DNA from: Pseudomonas sp. ISL-84
GTDB taxonomy: Bacteria; Bacillota; Bacilli; Bacillales; Cytobacillaceae
Assembly (NCBI GenBank): GCA_018613035.1
Contig: JAGGRA010000011.1
Span: 1-64,000 of the forward strand
Length of the DNA stretch: 64,000 nucleotides
Direction of reading: 5' to 3'
Numbering within the stretch: position 1 is the stretch's first letter; every line of letters starts with the position of its first letter. The notes under the pieces are model-generated. The model saw only the letters and a list, made by a program, of their open reading frames with translations. It was not told the DNA's origin and did not search any database. Below are positions 16,866 to 25,682 of the stretch, piece by piece. A program made the translations under genes and the position numbers.

Positions 16866-17104
16866 TTATCGAAAACTGTTAAATCTTATTTAATGAAAAC
16901 TGTTGATTTCTACTTGACGGTTACATTAAATCAATAACCTAAGAAAAAGTAAAATATTTCTATATATTCCAGGAAAATAACATATATTTTCGGAATATCT
17001 TTGTTACACTTTTGTTAATGTGAAAATATGGATAGGTAGTCATATTTAAGAGTAAATGACACAACCTTGCAGTTTATTATTTTTATAGCATTGGAGGCAT
17101 TAAT

Positions 17105-18526
17105 ATGAACAACAAATATAAGTTTCACCGCAAGTTTTTTACATTTTCCTTATCTGCAGCAATTCTCGCAAGTTCCGTGTTGCCTAACACAATTAGCGCT
17201 GCTAGCTTTAAAGATGTCCAAGAGGGAAAATGGTACACCGAAGCAGTAAATGCTTTAGCGGACAAGGAAATACTAAACGGCTATAAAGATGGCACTTTCA
17301 GGCCTTTTGATAACATGACTAAAGCCGAAACAGTTGTAGTGATTGCCCGTGCTATGGGACTTAAAATGGAAAATCCCGAATCCCCAGGATTCTCTGATGT
17401 TACTGAGAATGCGTGGTTCTACAACTCCATTGCAGCGGCCAAAGAAGCCGGTATTGTACTCGGCAATGGTTCTGGACAATTTGAACCTAACAAAAAGATT
17501 AACCGTGCAGAAATGGCAAGCTTGCTTGTTAAGGCATTTGAATTATCAGGAGAAGGAATAGAAGTGAATTTCACTGATGTAAAACCTGCAGATTGGTATT
17601 ATGATGAAATTCAAGCGTTGGTTGCAAATGAGATAACCATAGGTACCTCTCCTGCTACATTTTCACCTAAAGATCTTTTAAATCGAGCTCAAGGTGCTGA
17701 ATTTATCAACAGATCCATTAATTTGCTGCTAGATACAGATAAGTCTGCTCCAATTGCGGACAAAGCAAATCTAGTGCTTGAGGATGGCACAAATATAAAT
17801 ACTGACTTTAATGAGGATAATGAAATATCTATAGGGTTACCTCTCCAGAGCACTTTGTCTTCACTTAAGCTTAATGTAAAAGATGAAAACCTGTTGAAAG
17901 ATAATGTACAAGTTCTGCTGACAGGTGCACCGGAAAACCATCCTGAATACATGCCTGATACCCCTTCAGTATGGGGAACCTTAGTATTTAATGAATCGGA
18001 TGATACATGGGAATTGATGGTACCCGAATCAAACAACCCATATTATTTTAACTTAGAAGGTGATTATACACTTCAAGCCACCTTTAAAGACGAAGCCCTT
18101 AATGAAACAACCATAACCATAAATATTACGGTTGAACCCGGTCAACCAGAAGAACCAGAATATTCCCTTCTTGAACTTAATAAGCCGTATACCTCACCGG
18201 ATAATCAAATGACAGTAACCATGAAGAGCGTTGAAGCTACAGAGTATGATGGCTATATTGAATACACGTTTACTTATGAAGAAGCTAATAACACCGCTGA
18301 TAGCATAATTGATCAAGGAAGTTTAAAAATTTATTATTCAAACGGTGACTCTGAACCTCAATACGGCTTTTTTAATAAGCTTTATCCAGGGGAGAAGGAA
18401 GAAAGAAGTTATACTTTTAAAGCGTTAAAAACCCAGGAACCTCTGCTTGTAGAATATGGAAGTGACCTTTTCTTTAACCAGGAACCTTCACCTGATACTT
18501 TAAAATGGGCTGTGACTGAAAAATAG
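17105..18526 (+). CDS. SLH domain surface protein
   Basis: An exported protein of 473 residues. Signal peptide 1-32 (ending ISA), then three SLH repeats (about 34-200: FKDVQEGKWYTEAVNALA, FSDVTENAWFYNSIAAAK and FTDVKPADWYYDEIQALV). These are followed by an acidic beta-rich region (about 215-345, perhaps one or two Ig-like domains) and, after a PGQPEEPEY linker, a C-terminal beta domain (about 350-473). It should be displayed on the cell wall through the SLH repeats. The GGAGG ribosome site is 8 nt upstream of the ATG, and a strong terminator follows. The ligand of the C-terminal domains is unknown. Confidence 0.85.
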   Translation: MNNKYKFHRKFFTFSLSAAILASSVLPNTISAASFKDVQEGKWYTEAVNALADKEILNGYKDGTFRPFDNMTKAETVVVIARAMGLKMENPESPGFSDVTENAWFYNSIAAAKEAGIVLGNGSGQFEPNKKINRAEMASLLVKAFELSGEGIEVNFTDVKPADWYYDEIQALVANEITIGTSPATFSPKDLLNRAQGAEFINRSINLLLDTDKSAPIADKANLVLEDGTNINTDFNEDNEISIGLPLQSTLSSLKLNVKDENLLKDNVQVLLTGAPENHPEYMPDTPSVWGTLVFNESDDTWELMVPESNNPYYFNLEGDYTLQATFKDEALNETTITINITVEPGQPEEPEYSLLELNKPYTSPDNQMTVTMKSVEATEYDGYIEYTFTYEEANNTADSIIDQGSLKIYYSNGDSEPQYGFFNKLYPGEKEERSYTFKALKTQEPLLVEYGSDLFFNQEPSPDTLKWAVTEK

Positions 18527-18557
18527 ATATATAGGATTCCTATTATCCTATTAATCC

Positions 18558-18594
18558 AACCCGCGGAATGCTTTCCCCGCGGGTTATCCTTTTT
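18558..18594 (+). terminator. intrinsic terminator
   Basis: A 9-bp AACCCGCGG/CCGCGGGTT stem followed by ATCCTTTTT, downstream of the SLH surface-protein gene. Confidence 0.85.
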
Positions 18595-18620
18595 ACTGAT
18601 AAATCAAAAGGCTTCTAAAG

Positions 18621-19349
18621 TTATCTATAAAAATAATAGTAATAAGCAAGTTCCCAATCATAATGATTAGGAATAATAGTAACTTCTGTTTCACCGTAAT
18701 ACCCTGAAGCGTTAAGCTCTATATGATTAGGTTTGACTTTGCCAAAGTCTAAGCTCATACCGCTTAAAAGCGTTCTTGAAGATCCAGATGACTGAATTAG
18801 TTTTACTTTTTGCCCACTTACAAGTGAGAAACTATAATTATCATAGTAATTAGAATGAATATTTCCATATGCATCAATAGAATAATGGATATTAATATCG
18901 TTATCGAACTTAGATTTGGCATTAACCTTCACATTGATTTTTTTATTGTCGCTGTATACGGAAGCTGTGGATGATTTCTGATCCCATTGGACAGTTGCCC
19001 CTAATGATTCACTGACAAATCTCAGCGGAACCAGCGTTCGGCTCGTATCATTGTCAATCTGCGCAGGAACATCAATATAAGATTCAATCCCATTTATGTA
19101 TGTATAATTACTCCATAAAAACAGGATTATTTCTTTGTCTCCCCTTGTTGCTGTAATGGATTTGTAATAAGAATCATATTCAACTTGCGCCCCCAATTGT
19201 TCAAAGATTGCCCTCATTGGAACTAACGCCCTTTGTTCAACATATTTGCCGCCTGTTAGCGAGACAACAGTATTTGCTGAAGCATTGGCAGGAAAAAGTA
19301 TTCCCATTCCCAGCAAGAACAACAAGGTAATTTTTATTAATTTACCCAT
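18621..19349 (-). CDS. secreted copper amine oxidase N-terminal domain protein
   Basis: A 242-residue exported protein: signal peptide 1-25, then one copper-amine-oxidase-N-type stalk domain (about 30-125, with LVPMRAIFEQLGAQVEYD and LVPLRFVSESLGATVQWD, the two halves of the fold). A C-terminal Tyr/Ser-rich beta segment follows, which I do not recognise. There is no oxidase catalytic domain. AGGAGG precedes the ATG by 7 nt. It is convergent with the SLH gene on its left and divergent from the lysozyme-like gene on its right. It probably works as a wall-associated protein, as for the larger homologue at 3938-5833. Confidence 0.78.
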   Translation of the reverse strand: MGKLIKITLLFLLGMGILFPANASANTVVSLTGGKYVEQRALVPMRAIFEQLGAQVEYDSYYKSITATRGDKEIILFLWSNYTYINGIESYIDVPAQIDNDTSRTLVPLRFVSESLGATVQWDQKSSTASVYSDNKKINVKVNAKSKFDNDINIHYSIDAYGNIHSNYYDNYSFSLVSGQKVKLIQSSGSSRTLLSGMSLDFGKVKPNHIELNASGYYGETEVTIIPNHYDWELAYYYYFYR

Positions 19350-19521
19350 ATAATTCCTCCTATTTAAAATATAACTTTATTATAGTTAAATAGACCTAAT
19401 AATAATAGTTTTTTATTAAATTTTTTCCACCTTAAAGGATAGTTTGGTAGATTATCTATTCTATGTTATATTTCTATTAGTAATATATTGGAAATCTATG
19501 TTTAAGGAGAGGAAATTCATA

Positions 19522-20988
19522 ATGAAGAAGTTCAGAAAAGCCATAATGGCTTTCACCATTCTTGGCTCACTGACTCTATTCTCACAGACAGATGCTGAGG
19601 CAGCCGATCAAATCTCAAACAAATGTAACTATGTATCTAAGCCTGGTGTTAATCCTGATTTAAAGACCATGAATTGTTTATTAACAGAAACCGCTTTGTC
19701 TAATGATGTCCCCCCTGAGATTGTAAAGGCGATTGCAGAGGGAGAAAGCGGAGATTGGAAACAATTTGATAGCAGCGGGAACCCTGTTATTACTGACGAT
19801 AACGGCATCGGAGTTATGCAAGTTACTAATCAGTCCAATTATAGCGAGGAACGGTTAAAGGCTGATGTAGTTTATAACATTCAAGCCGGGATAGAAATTT
19901 TGGATCAAATGTTCAAAAGATCCGATCTCCCAAAAATCAATGGCGGAGAACGGGACGTGCTGGAGCATTGGTACTTTGCCATAATGGCCTATAATGGTAC
20001 TAAGCCCGTAAACAGTCCCATCATCCAGGCTACAGGAGAAAGAAACACTGAAGCTTATCAGGAAAAAATTATTAGAATAATAGAGAAACTAGGATTAATC
20101 CAGCTAACTGAACTTCCTTTCAGTACGCAAGATTTTGAATATAACAGCAGCAGCAGTGAAAATATTAAATTTAATACGAAGCATTACCAATTTGATTTAC
20201 CTTTCACTAAAACAAAGCATCAATTTATCACAGGCCAAATAGCTGAAACCACAACAGCTGTAAACTTAAGAAGCGAACCTACGACTGATAGCACTTCTAA
20301 TGGTACCTTAACTAAAGGTGAGAGAGTGACAATCCAGGGTCATTTTGAATACGAGCAAGTTCCAGCCCGAAAAAACCACTTTGTATGGTATCCCGTAAAA
20401 AGAAGTGATGGCTCAACAGGTTATGTAGCATCCAGCTATCTTGACTTCAGATTTATAGATGTTCCTGGAGGGCATTATGCAGAAGAAGAGATCTATTATC
20501 TTGCTGATCGGAATATCCTTCGGGGAGTCAGCTATAACAGCTTCGGATTAAAACAAAATTTAACTCGCTGGCAAGCCGTTCTATTATTAGTCCGTGCAAA
20601 TAATGTTTCATTAGAAGACCGGCCAGATCCAGGGTTTTCAGATGTTCCTAAAAGCTACCCTTACTACAGTGAGATTTCAGCTGCTGTAGATGAAGGCATT
20701 TTTGCAGGCAAATCAAAAACAGCCTTCAAACCGGATGATAAACTAACAAGGTCAGAAATGGCAGTACTCCTACAGCGTCTTTACAGCTTCCCGGAAACAG
20801 CTTCCCAGCATCCTTTTACTGATGTAAAGTCAAATGCCTGGTACACTGATTCGATTAATCGCATGTACAATGCTGGCATAACTGGAGGTATTACAGAGAC
20901 AAAGTTTGGACCATCCGCAACGGTTACCAGAGAACAGTTTGCTGTGTTTTTAACACGTGCTGTTAACCCTAGCTATCGCTTAAAGTAA
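19522..20988 (+). CDS. SLT-like lytic transglycosylase with SH3 and SLH domains
   Basis: A 488-residue exported protein; the ATG at 19522 (MKKFRKAIMAF) has AAGGAGAGG 10 nt upstream, whereas the longer in-frame extension has none. After signal peptide 1-31 comes a lysozyme-like domain (about 40-195). Its candidate catalytic Glu is in KAIAEGESGDWKQF, followed by GIGVMQVT and YNIQAGIEIL, the pattern of SLT transglycosylases. Next is a bacterial SH3 domain (about 250-315, TAVNLRSEPTTDS) and three SLH repeats (about 318-480). It should cleave peptidoglycan while held in the wall. A terminator follows. Confidence 0.85.
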   Translation: MKKFRKAIMAFTILGSLTLFSQTDAEAADQISNKCNYVSKPGVNPDLKTMNCLLTETALSNDVPPEIVKAIAEGESGDWKQFDSSGNPVITDDNGIGVMQVTNQSNYSEERLKADVVYNIQAGIEILDQMFKRSDLPKINGGERDVLEHWYFAIMAYNGTKPVNSPIIQATGERNTEAYQEKIIRIIEKLGLIQLTELPFSTQDFEYNSSSSENIKFNTKHYQFDLPFTKTKHQFITGQIAETTTAVNLRSEPTTDSTSNGTLTKGERVTIQGHFEYEQVPARKNHFVWYPVKRSDGSTGYVASSYLDFRFIDVPGGHYAEEEIYYLADRNILRGVSYNSFGLKQNLTRWQAVLLLVRANNVSLEDRPDPGFSDVPKSYPYYSEISAAVDEGIFAGKSKTAFKPDDKLTRSEMAVLLQRLYSFPETASQHPFTDVKSNAWYTDSINRMYNAGITGGITETKFGPSATVTREQFAVFLTRAVNPSYRLK

Positions 20989-21041
20989 TTTATTAAGAGA
21001 TACCGGTTGCGTCCTCACCAAGTGATATAGAAGTGTCCCAT

Positions 21042-21074
21042 AACAGGAGCTCGATAAGTAGCTCCTGTTTTTTT
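21042..21074 (+). terminator. intrinsic terminator
   Basis: AACAGGAGC/GCTCCTGTT stem followed by TTTTTTT, 50 nt past the stop of the lysozyme-like gene. Confidence 0.85.
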
Positions 21075-21101
21075 ATATACTATCTATCAGCTATCTGGTC
21101 T

Positions 21102-21269
21102 CTAAAATTTACTCCACCGTTCCTCGCCATCATTAAAAGTATATCTAAAGTAGTTATCATTGGTGGTCCATAATACAGTCCTAATGTTAATGCTGATTCC
21201 GAGACTTTCATGAGGGGCGATTTCTACAGGTAAACAGGCTCCCCTCTTATGAGTGAAGCCTGTTCCCTT
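21102..21269 (-). pseudogene. possible C-terminal gene remnant
   Basis: An open minus-strand stretch of 55 codons with natural-looking protein sequence (SLGISINIRTVLWTTNDNY, then FNDGEERWSKF before the stop). It has no start codon or ribosome site and is closed upstream by a stop. It looks like the end of a decayed gene of unknown family. The surrounding 21075-21422 holds nothing else beyond a weak hairpin (AACAGGCT/AGCCTGTT, 21235-21266). Confidence 0.3.
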
Positions 21270-21422
21270 TTAATTATAAAATTTATTGAATCCAATAATT
21301 CTTCTGCCATCCAAACTTTTTATGTCATACGCTCTGACCGCTTCAAAGCACCATAAAGCGCAAGCAATCGCCCGGTCCGCAACCTCTGATAGCACAGTTA
21401 AATCTGGCCAGCTTCAAATTTT

Positions 21423-22352
21423 CTATCCATTGAAACTGTTATATACCTTTTCTTTCCTTTTACTCACAATATACTCATCCACATACCCCGTCCCCAGCAC
21501 CACCCCAGCGACAATAAACAAAAACCCGATGATTTGCTCGAGCAGTATCGTTTCTTTTAAAAACAATACCGATCCAAGCAGGGTGAAGAACGGCATAAGG
21601 TTGTTAAAGATTGTTGTCTGGCCAGGGCCGATGTTTTGAATGGCGATATTGTAAAGGAGCTGGCCCATTCCTGTTGCCACCACACCTGATAACAGGAAGA
21701 GGATCCATACTCTTATGTCGGTTACAGCCATGCTTGAGATCCCCTCTGTGTCGATAAAAAAACTAAATAGGAACATGACGATTGATCCCGCTGTAAGCAT
21801 GACAGCTGTCATAAATTTTGGATTAACGGATTGAGAGTTTCGCTTGATTAAGATAAAGCTAAAGGCCTGTGTAAGCATCGCCATAAAAATCAAAAAGTCT
21901 CCGAGGGATATTCCGCCCAGCTGTCCGCCGCCGTTCAGCACCACAAAAAGGACGCCGCCAAAACCCAGGCAGATTCCAAGCAGCCTCATTTTGGTCAGCT
22001 GGTCGTGCAGAAAGAGAATTCCGAGTATCGAGGTGGTTAATGGACTGAGCGCAAGGATGATGCCTGCATTGGAAGCGGTTGTCTCCAGCAGGCCTATGGC
22101 AAGAAACAAGTGGTGTCCCGTGACGCCCAATACGCCGGCCGATATCGTAACCAGCCACTCTTTCCTGTTCATCCTTTGCAGGTTTTTCCGCCACCAAAAG
22201 AATAGAACAAGAAGGAGCCCCCCAAGAAATATTCTGGTGCTTTGCATCAGGATAGGCGGAAAGTATTCAATTAATATTTTGATAGCCACGACATTTAATC
22301 CCCACATCATCATGACGAAGACGAGTATAAGATAGGTGCCGATCCGTGACAT
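21423..22352 (-). CDS. EamA/DMT-family transporter
   Basis: A ten-helix drug/metabolite-type permease of 309 residues with the two five-helix EamA repeats (about 8-137 and 150-290). Family features include WGLNVVAIKILIEYFPP at the start, and ALSPLTTSILGILFLHDQLT and NNLMPFFTLLGSVLFLKE as the fourth/fifth-helix boundaries of each half. It is an exporter or importer of small metabolites in the inner membrane; the substrate cannot be predicted. The GGGAGAG ribosome site is 8 nt upstream. It lies past the terminator that ends the 22421-29157 gene series, so it is probably transcribed separately. Confidence 0.88.
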   Translation of the reverse strand: MSRIGTYLILVFVMMMWGLNVVAIKILIEYFPPILMQSTRIFLGGLLLVLFFWWRKNLQRMNRKEWLVTISAGVLGVTGHHLFLAIGLLETTASNAGIILALSPLTTSILGILFLHDQLTKMRLLGICLGFGGVLFVVLNGGGQLGGISLGDFLIFMAMLTQAFSFILIKRNSQSVNPKFMTAVMLTAGSIVMFLFSFFIDTEGISSMAVTDIRVWILFLLSGVVATGMGQLLYNIAIQNIGPGQTTIFNNLMPFFTLLGSVLFLKETILLEQIIGFLFIVAGVVLGTGYVDEYIVSKRKEKVYNSFNG

Positions 22353-22374
22353 AGGTTTCTCTCCCTTTTAGCCA

Positions 22375-22404
22375 GAAAAATGCCGAATACGAATTGTATC
22401 CGGC
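22375..22404 (-). terminator. terminator at the end of the 29157-22421 gene series
   Basis: GCCGGATAC/GTATTCGGC stem (one G-T pair) followed by ATTTTTC on the minus strand, 17 nt past the MBL hydrolase stop. Confidence 0.8.
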
Positions 22405-22420
22405 CATTCTGGTCTATTTG

Positions 22421-23308
22421 TTACTTAACAATCGTGACGATGCGGTTTTTGCCGATTTGCTCTGTTTGGTATTTTTCAAAAACAGCAATATCATGTCCCG
22501 GAATGATTCGGTCTACATTTCCTCCGACCAATTCGTTGATTTTATGAATGGACATGACCTGTTCAAGATTATCCAGTCCAAGTCCCAGAGGTTTATAGTC
22601 CGTAGCGTTCTCATATGTGTACACGACATCCTGGGCAAGGGCATATGTGCCTTTTTTGGTATCAACCGTCACAGCCTGGGTCCCAAATGTATGGCCCTTG
22701 GCAGCATGGACCTTTACCCCTTTAACCACTTCAACATTATCCTCTTCGATGAGTGTCAGCCTATTCTCGGCAGCCACTTCCATCAGATCATTGATATGGT
22801 CAATATCTGTCGCCAGCCATGCCCATTCACGCACTTTGTCCGGAAGGGATAAAGAGGAAACCCAGCCATCCAGCTCCTCTTTTTGGACATAAAATTGCGC
22901 TTCAGGAAACTGATCAATATTTCCCGCATGGTCAAAGTGAAGATGGCTTAAGATAACCGTATCAATATCATTCGGTGTTAAATTAACCTTTTTCAAAACC
23001 TCAACCGGAGCTTCAATGTTTGAACCGCCGAATAATTTTGTCCAATCCTTTTGGCCATCTTCTTCATCATTCCGATAGCCGATGTCAAATAAGATATTGT
23101 GGTCTTTATTCTGAATCAAATTATAAAAGAACGGCAGATACGTAGTTCCTTGATTATGCGCCCCGTAAACCAATCCTGATTTAGGATAATCCTGGATTCC
23201 TCCATACTCAAGCAGCTTTACGCTATAGTCGCCTTTTTTCGCTGCAAAAGCACTGCCTGAAAAGATAAAAGAAAAAATCAGAGTGAAAAGTATAATGAGC
23301 TTTTTCAT
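22421..23308 (-). CDS. secreted metallo-beta-lactamase-fold hydrolase (lactonase-like)
   Basis: A 295-residue exported hydrolase. Signal peptide 1-22 (ending AFA) is followed by the metallo-beta-lactamase fold with the dinuclear zinc motif HLHFDHAG (about 110), a histidine in KGHTFGTQ (about 206), and a late HD in IPGHDIAVF. The overall layout resembles N-acyl-homoserine lactonases of the AiiA/AttM type, which are normally cytosolic; export makes another lactone or ester substrate possible. The ATG at 23308 has AAGGGC close by and GGAGGAG further up. The upstream in-frame ATG at 23338 would overlap the lipoprotein gene and spoil the signal peptide. It lies 19 nt after that gene. Confidence 0.82.
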   Translation of the reverse strand: MKKLIILFTLIFSFIFSGSAFAAKKGDYSVKLLEYGGIQDYPKSGLVYGAHNQGTTYLPFFYNLIQNKDHNILFDIGYRNDEEDGQKDWTKLFGGSNIEAPVEVLKKVNLTPNDIDTVILSHLHFDHAGNIDQFPEAQFYVQKEELDGWVSSLSLPDKVREWAWLATDIDHINDLMEVAAENRLTLIEEDNVEVVKGVKVHAAKGHTFGTQAVTVDTKKGTYALAQDVVYTYENATDYKPLGLGLDNLEQVMSIHKINELVGGNVDRIIPGHDIAVFEKYQTEQIGKNRIVTIVK

Positions 23309-23327
23309 GCCTGCCCTTACTCCTCCT

Positions 23328-23948
23328 TTAATTTGCATTCAATTCATCCGTCCACATTTCAAAGAGGACACTTTTAATACCGGCATTTGCCTGGTTAGAG
23401 CGGTTGAGAAATTCATCCAAAAACTTTTTATCTTCGGTTTCAAAATACTGCTCGAAATAAGGGATGGATTCCTCATAAGTTTGAACAGACTCCAAATAGG
23501 CGGAATGAATATGCTCCATCGATTGCGGAGCATCCAGTTTATTTAGTTCCGACTCAATAAAAGTAATCTTTTCATCGGCTTCTTCCCTTACCTTTACAAG
23601 GCTTTCTTCATCTGTTCCGCCGCTTAAAAACAGGACGCCGGTTCCTGTCATCCGCAAAATCATCGTTTTTAAATCAAAATGAAGCGGCCGAATTTTCTTA
23701 GCAAATTCAAGCTCTTCCTCTGTCAGACTGTCAACAAATTCAGCATCGTTAAGCGCCTCTTCTTTTACTGTTTCGAAATTGCTGTAATCCTTTTTGGTAC
23801 TCTCATCAACTGTATGGTCATGCTGAGCCTGATTCTGCAGCTGTGCAGACTCCCCTTTATTTTCAGAAGAGTCAGACACAGATGAAGATACTGAACTACA
23901 TCCCGTTAGCGTCATTAGCATTATGGTTATAGTTAAAATAAATTTCAA
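23328..23948 (-). CDS. putative lipoprotein
   Basis: A 206-residue membrane-anchored lipoprotein. The signal peptide ends in the lipobox LTGC (about 13-16), so the mature protein would be lipidated at Cys16. A Ser/Gln-rich linker and a mostly helical acidic domain (about 50-206) follow, with no family I recognise; helical bundles of this kind sometimes bind ligands or heme. The start is TTG at 23948, with AAGGAG 11 nt upstream; the GTG at 23960 would sit directly on that site. It lies between the SSS symporter and MBL hydrolase genes on one strand with gaps of 36 and 19 nt, so the three are probably cotranscribed. Confidence 0.72.
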   Translation of the reverse strand: MKFILTITIMLMTLTGCSSVSSSVSDSSENKGESAQLQNQAQHDHTVDESTKKDYSNFETVKEEALNDAEFVDSLTEEELEFAKKIRPLHFDLKTMILRMTGTGVLFLSGGTDEESLVKVREEADEKITFIESELNKLDAPQSMEHIHSAYLESVQTYEESIPYFEQYFETEDKKFLDEFLNRSNQANAGIKSVLFEMWTDELNAN

Positions 23949-23984
23949 AATGAACGCCACTCCTTGAAAAAAGCCACTGTTAGT

Positions 23985-25514
23985 TTATTGTGAAATCGTC
24001 TTACTGTCAGGCACAGCTACTTCTGTACCGTAAATATTGTCAATAAACTCTTGTGACATCGGTTTTGTTAACAGTGTAACCACAACCATCACGGCGGAAG
24101 CAACTAAAATGGAGTAGCCGGAAGCCGCAAAAGGATTTGTAATCGCTTCAAGGCCAGGAATCCATCCCATATACAGCACGGCATAACTGATTACACCAAC
24201 ACAAAACGATGTGATAGCCCCTTGTTTGTTGGCGCGCTTCCAAAGAGCTCCGATCGCAAGCGGACCTGCAAGGCCTGAAACCATCCCGCCTACGCCAATC
24301 CATAAGAACATGGCCAAGGATTGAGGAGGATTATACGCAAGTAAGATTCCCAGACCAAGACAGGCAACAACCGCTACCCTGCCAATGATTAAGGAGTTTC
24401 TTTCTACCTTTTCTTTATCCGGATTATTTTTCGCAAGCGTTTTACGGTAAAGGTCATTTGCGAAGATTTGTGAGAAAGATACAACTAATCCGTCACCTGT
24501 AGAAAGAATAGCCGATAAGACGACAACGGCCATCAGCGCTGCAGCAAATGGCGGGAATACTTCAACAAACAATGCCGGTATGACTGCGTCTGCACTTTCC
24601 AGCGTACCCGGAATTACCGCTGCACCCAGCAATCCGCCGAGTGCCATCATCGGCAACAGAGCACCGCCAATGATACAAAAGCTTAAGAATACCCTCATTT
24701 GCTTTCCATTTTTAAGTGCGAAAAACTTGTTGCCGATATGCGGCAGCACACCGAAAGGAATATGGGCGATTAAAATGAGGAACACGAGCCATGCACTGCC
24801 ATAAGTGTTATGCCCTTCAATAAACAGTGTGTCCCATCCGCCCTGCGGATTTTTGGCTGTGATCGCATCATTAACAGCAGATACTCCGCCTTCTACGCCA
24901 AATCCAGTAAAGAACATAACCGTGATCATAACGGCAATAATTAACATAAGGAACCCTTGAACAGCATCCGTTAAAATATCAGAATGCGATCCGCCGAGAA
25001 CCAGATAAATGCCCAGAACAATCGCTGTCAGCCAAAGCCCCGCTTGATAGCTTAAGCCCATCATCGTTTGGAACATCAGTGCAGCAGCGACCAGCTGGGA
25101 AACAATATAGAAAATAAGAAGTAAAGAGAGCAGTGCCAGCCCAACACGCAAAAATTCACTGTTAAAACGTTCTCCAACAATTTCCGGAATGGTACGGTTG
25201 CTGAATTTGTCACCCATTTGCTTGACCATTTTTGCTGTCAAAAGCATCCCGCCGTAGATGCCGATCGGATAGATCATCGGATACCATAGGCTTGGAAAAC
25301 CTGAGGTATAGGCGGTCCCCGGAATACCCATGAAAGTGGATCCGGATGCCGTTGTGGCACACACGGCAAGCCCAAGAGCAATTGGTCCATAGCTTGAACG
25401 TGCTGTAGCAAAGTCATCTGCATTTTTTGTTTTCTTCATTCCTGCATAACCCAGATAAAGCATAAGTCCAATAAAGAACACCATTAAGGTCCAGGACCAA
25501 GCGATTACTGACAT
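23985..25514 (-). CDS. sodium:solute symporter (SSS family)
   Basis: A 509-residue permease with about 13 membrane helices and the SSS signature region: GIPGTAYTSGFPSLWYPMIY near the N-terminus, GGSHSDILTDAVQGF in the middle and SAILSTGDGLVVSFSQIFAND in the helix-8 sodium-site area. Members import proline, pantothenate, carboxylates or sugars with sodium. The start is the ATG behind GAGGGGGG; an earlier in-frame ATG lies inside that ribosome site. The 31-residue accessory peptide gene ends 24 nt upstream. It belongs to the same strand series as the zinc ADH and ALDH genes, suggesting uptake of an alcohol, aldehyde or acid that they process. Confidence 0.88.
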   Translation of the reverse strand: MSVIAWSWTLMVFFIGLMLYLGYAGMKKTKNADDFATARSSYGPIALGLAVCATTASGSTFMGIPGTAYTSGFPSLWYPMIYPIGIYGGMLLTAKMVKQMGDKFSNRTIPEIVGERFNSEFLRVGLALLSLLLIFYIVSQLVAAALMFQTMMGLSYQAGLWLTAIVLGIYLVLGGSHSDILTDAVQGFLMLIIAVMITVMFFTGFGVEGGVSAVNDAITAKNPQGGWDTLFIEGHNTYGSAWLVFLILIAHIPFGVLPHIGNKFFALKNGKQMRVFLSFCIIGGALLPMMALGGLLGAAVIPGTLESADAVIPALFVEVFPPFAAALMAVVVLSAILSTGDGLVVSFSQIFANDLYRKTLAKNNPDKEKVERNSLIIGRVAVVACLGLGILLAYNPPQSLAMFLWIGVGGMVSGLAGPLAIGALWKRANKQGAITSFCVGVISYAVLYMGWIPGLEAITNPFAASGYSILVASAVMVVVTLLTKPMSQEFIDNIYGTEVAVPDSKTISQ

Positions 25515-25538
25515 ATACAGACCCCCCTCTTTCAATAA

Positions 25539-25634
25539 TTAGTCGATTTTAAACATATCTGTTTTAAAAATTAAAAAACCGAGGACCACCCAGGAGCCCA
25601 AAATATAAATGGCGCCATAATGCAATACAGTCAT
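25539..25634 (-). CDS. 31-residue symporter small accessory protein
   Basis: A tiny gene of 32 codons with a very strong ribosome site (GAGGAGGTGAG, 6 nt before ATG). The peptide starts MTVLHYGAIYILGSW, continues as a single hydrophobic helix to about residue 23 (VVLGFLIF) and ends with a polar KTDMFKID tail. It lies 24 nt upstream of the SSS symporter start. Its size, single helix and position match the small accessory peptides encoded next to some sodium:solute symporters. It would sit in the membrane beside the permease; its effect on transport is unknown. Confidence 0.7.
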   Translation of the reverse strand: MTVLHYGAIYILGSWVVLGFLIFKTDMFKID

Positions 25635-25682
25635 CTTTCTCACCTCCTCAGAAAGGATTCAAAAATGACAACGCTTCCAGAA

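Larger units (their letters stand above)
14410..16925 (+). mobile_element. complete IS21-family insertion sequence
   Basis: A 2516-bp element with related ends beginning TGTAA (left TGTAAACGCTAAACTAGA, right end reading TGTAACCGTCAAGTAGA inward). Repeated transposase-binding-like motifs AATCAACAGTTTTCA occur inside both ends, as is usual for IS21. It carries istA and istB intact. The 5-bp sequence TTAAA at 14405-14409 and 16926-16930 is a target duplication of the expected size. It is inserted in gene-poor DNA and appears recent and potentially active. Confidence 0.9.
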
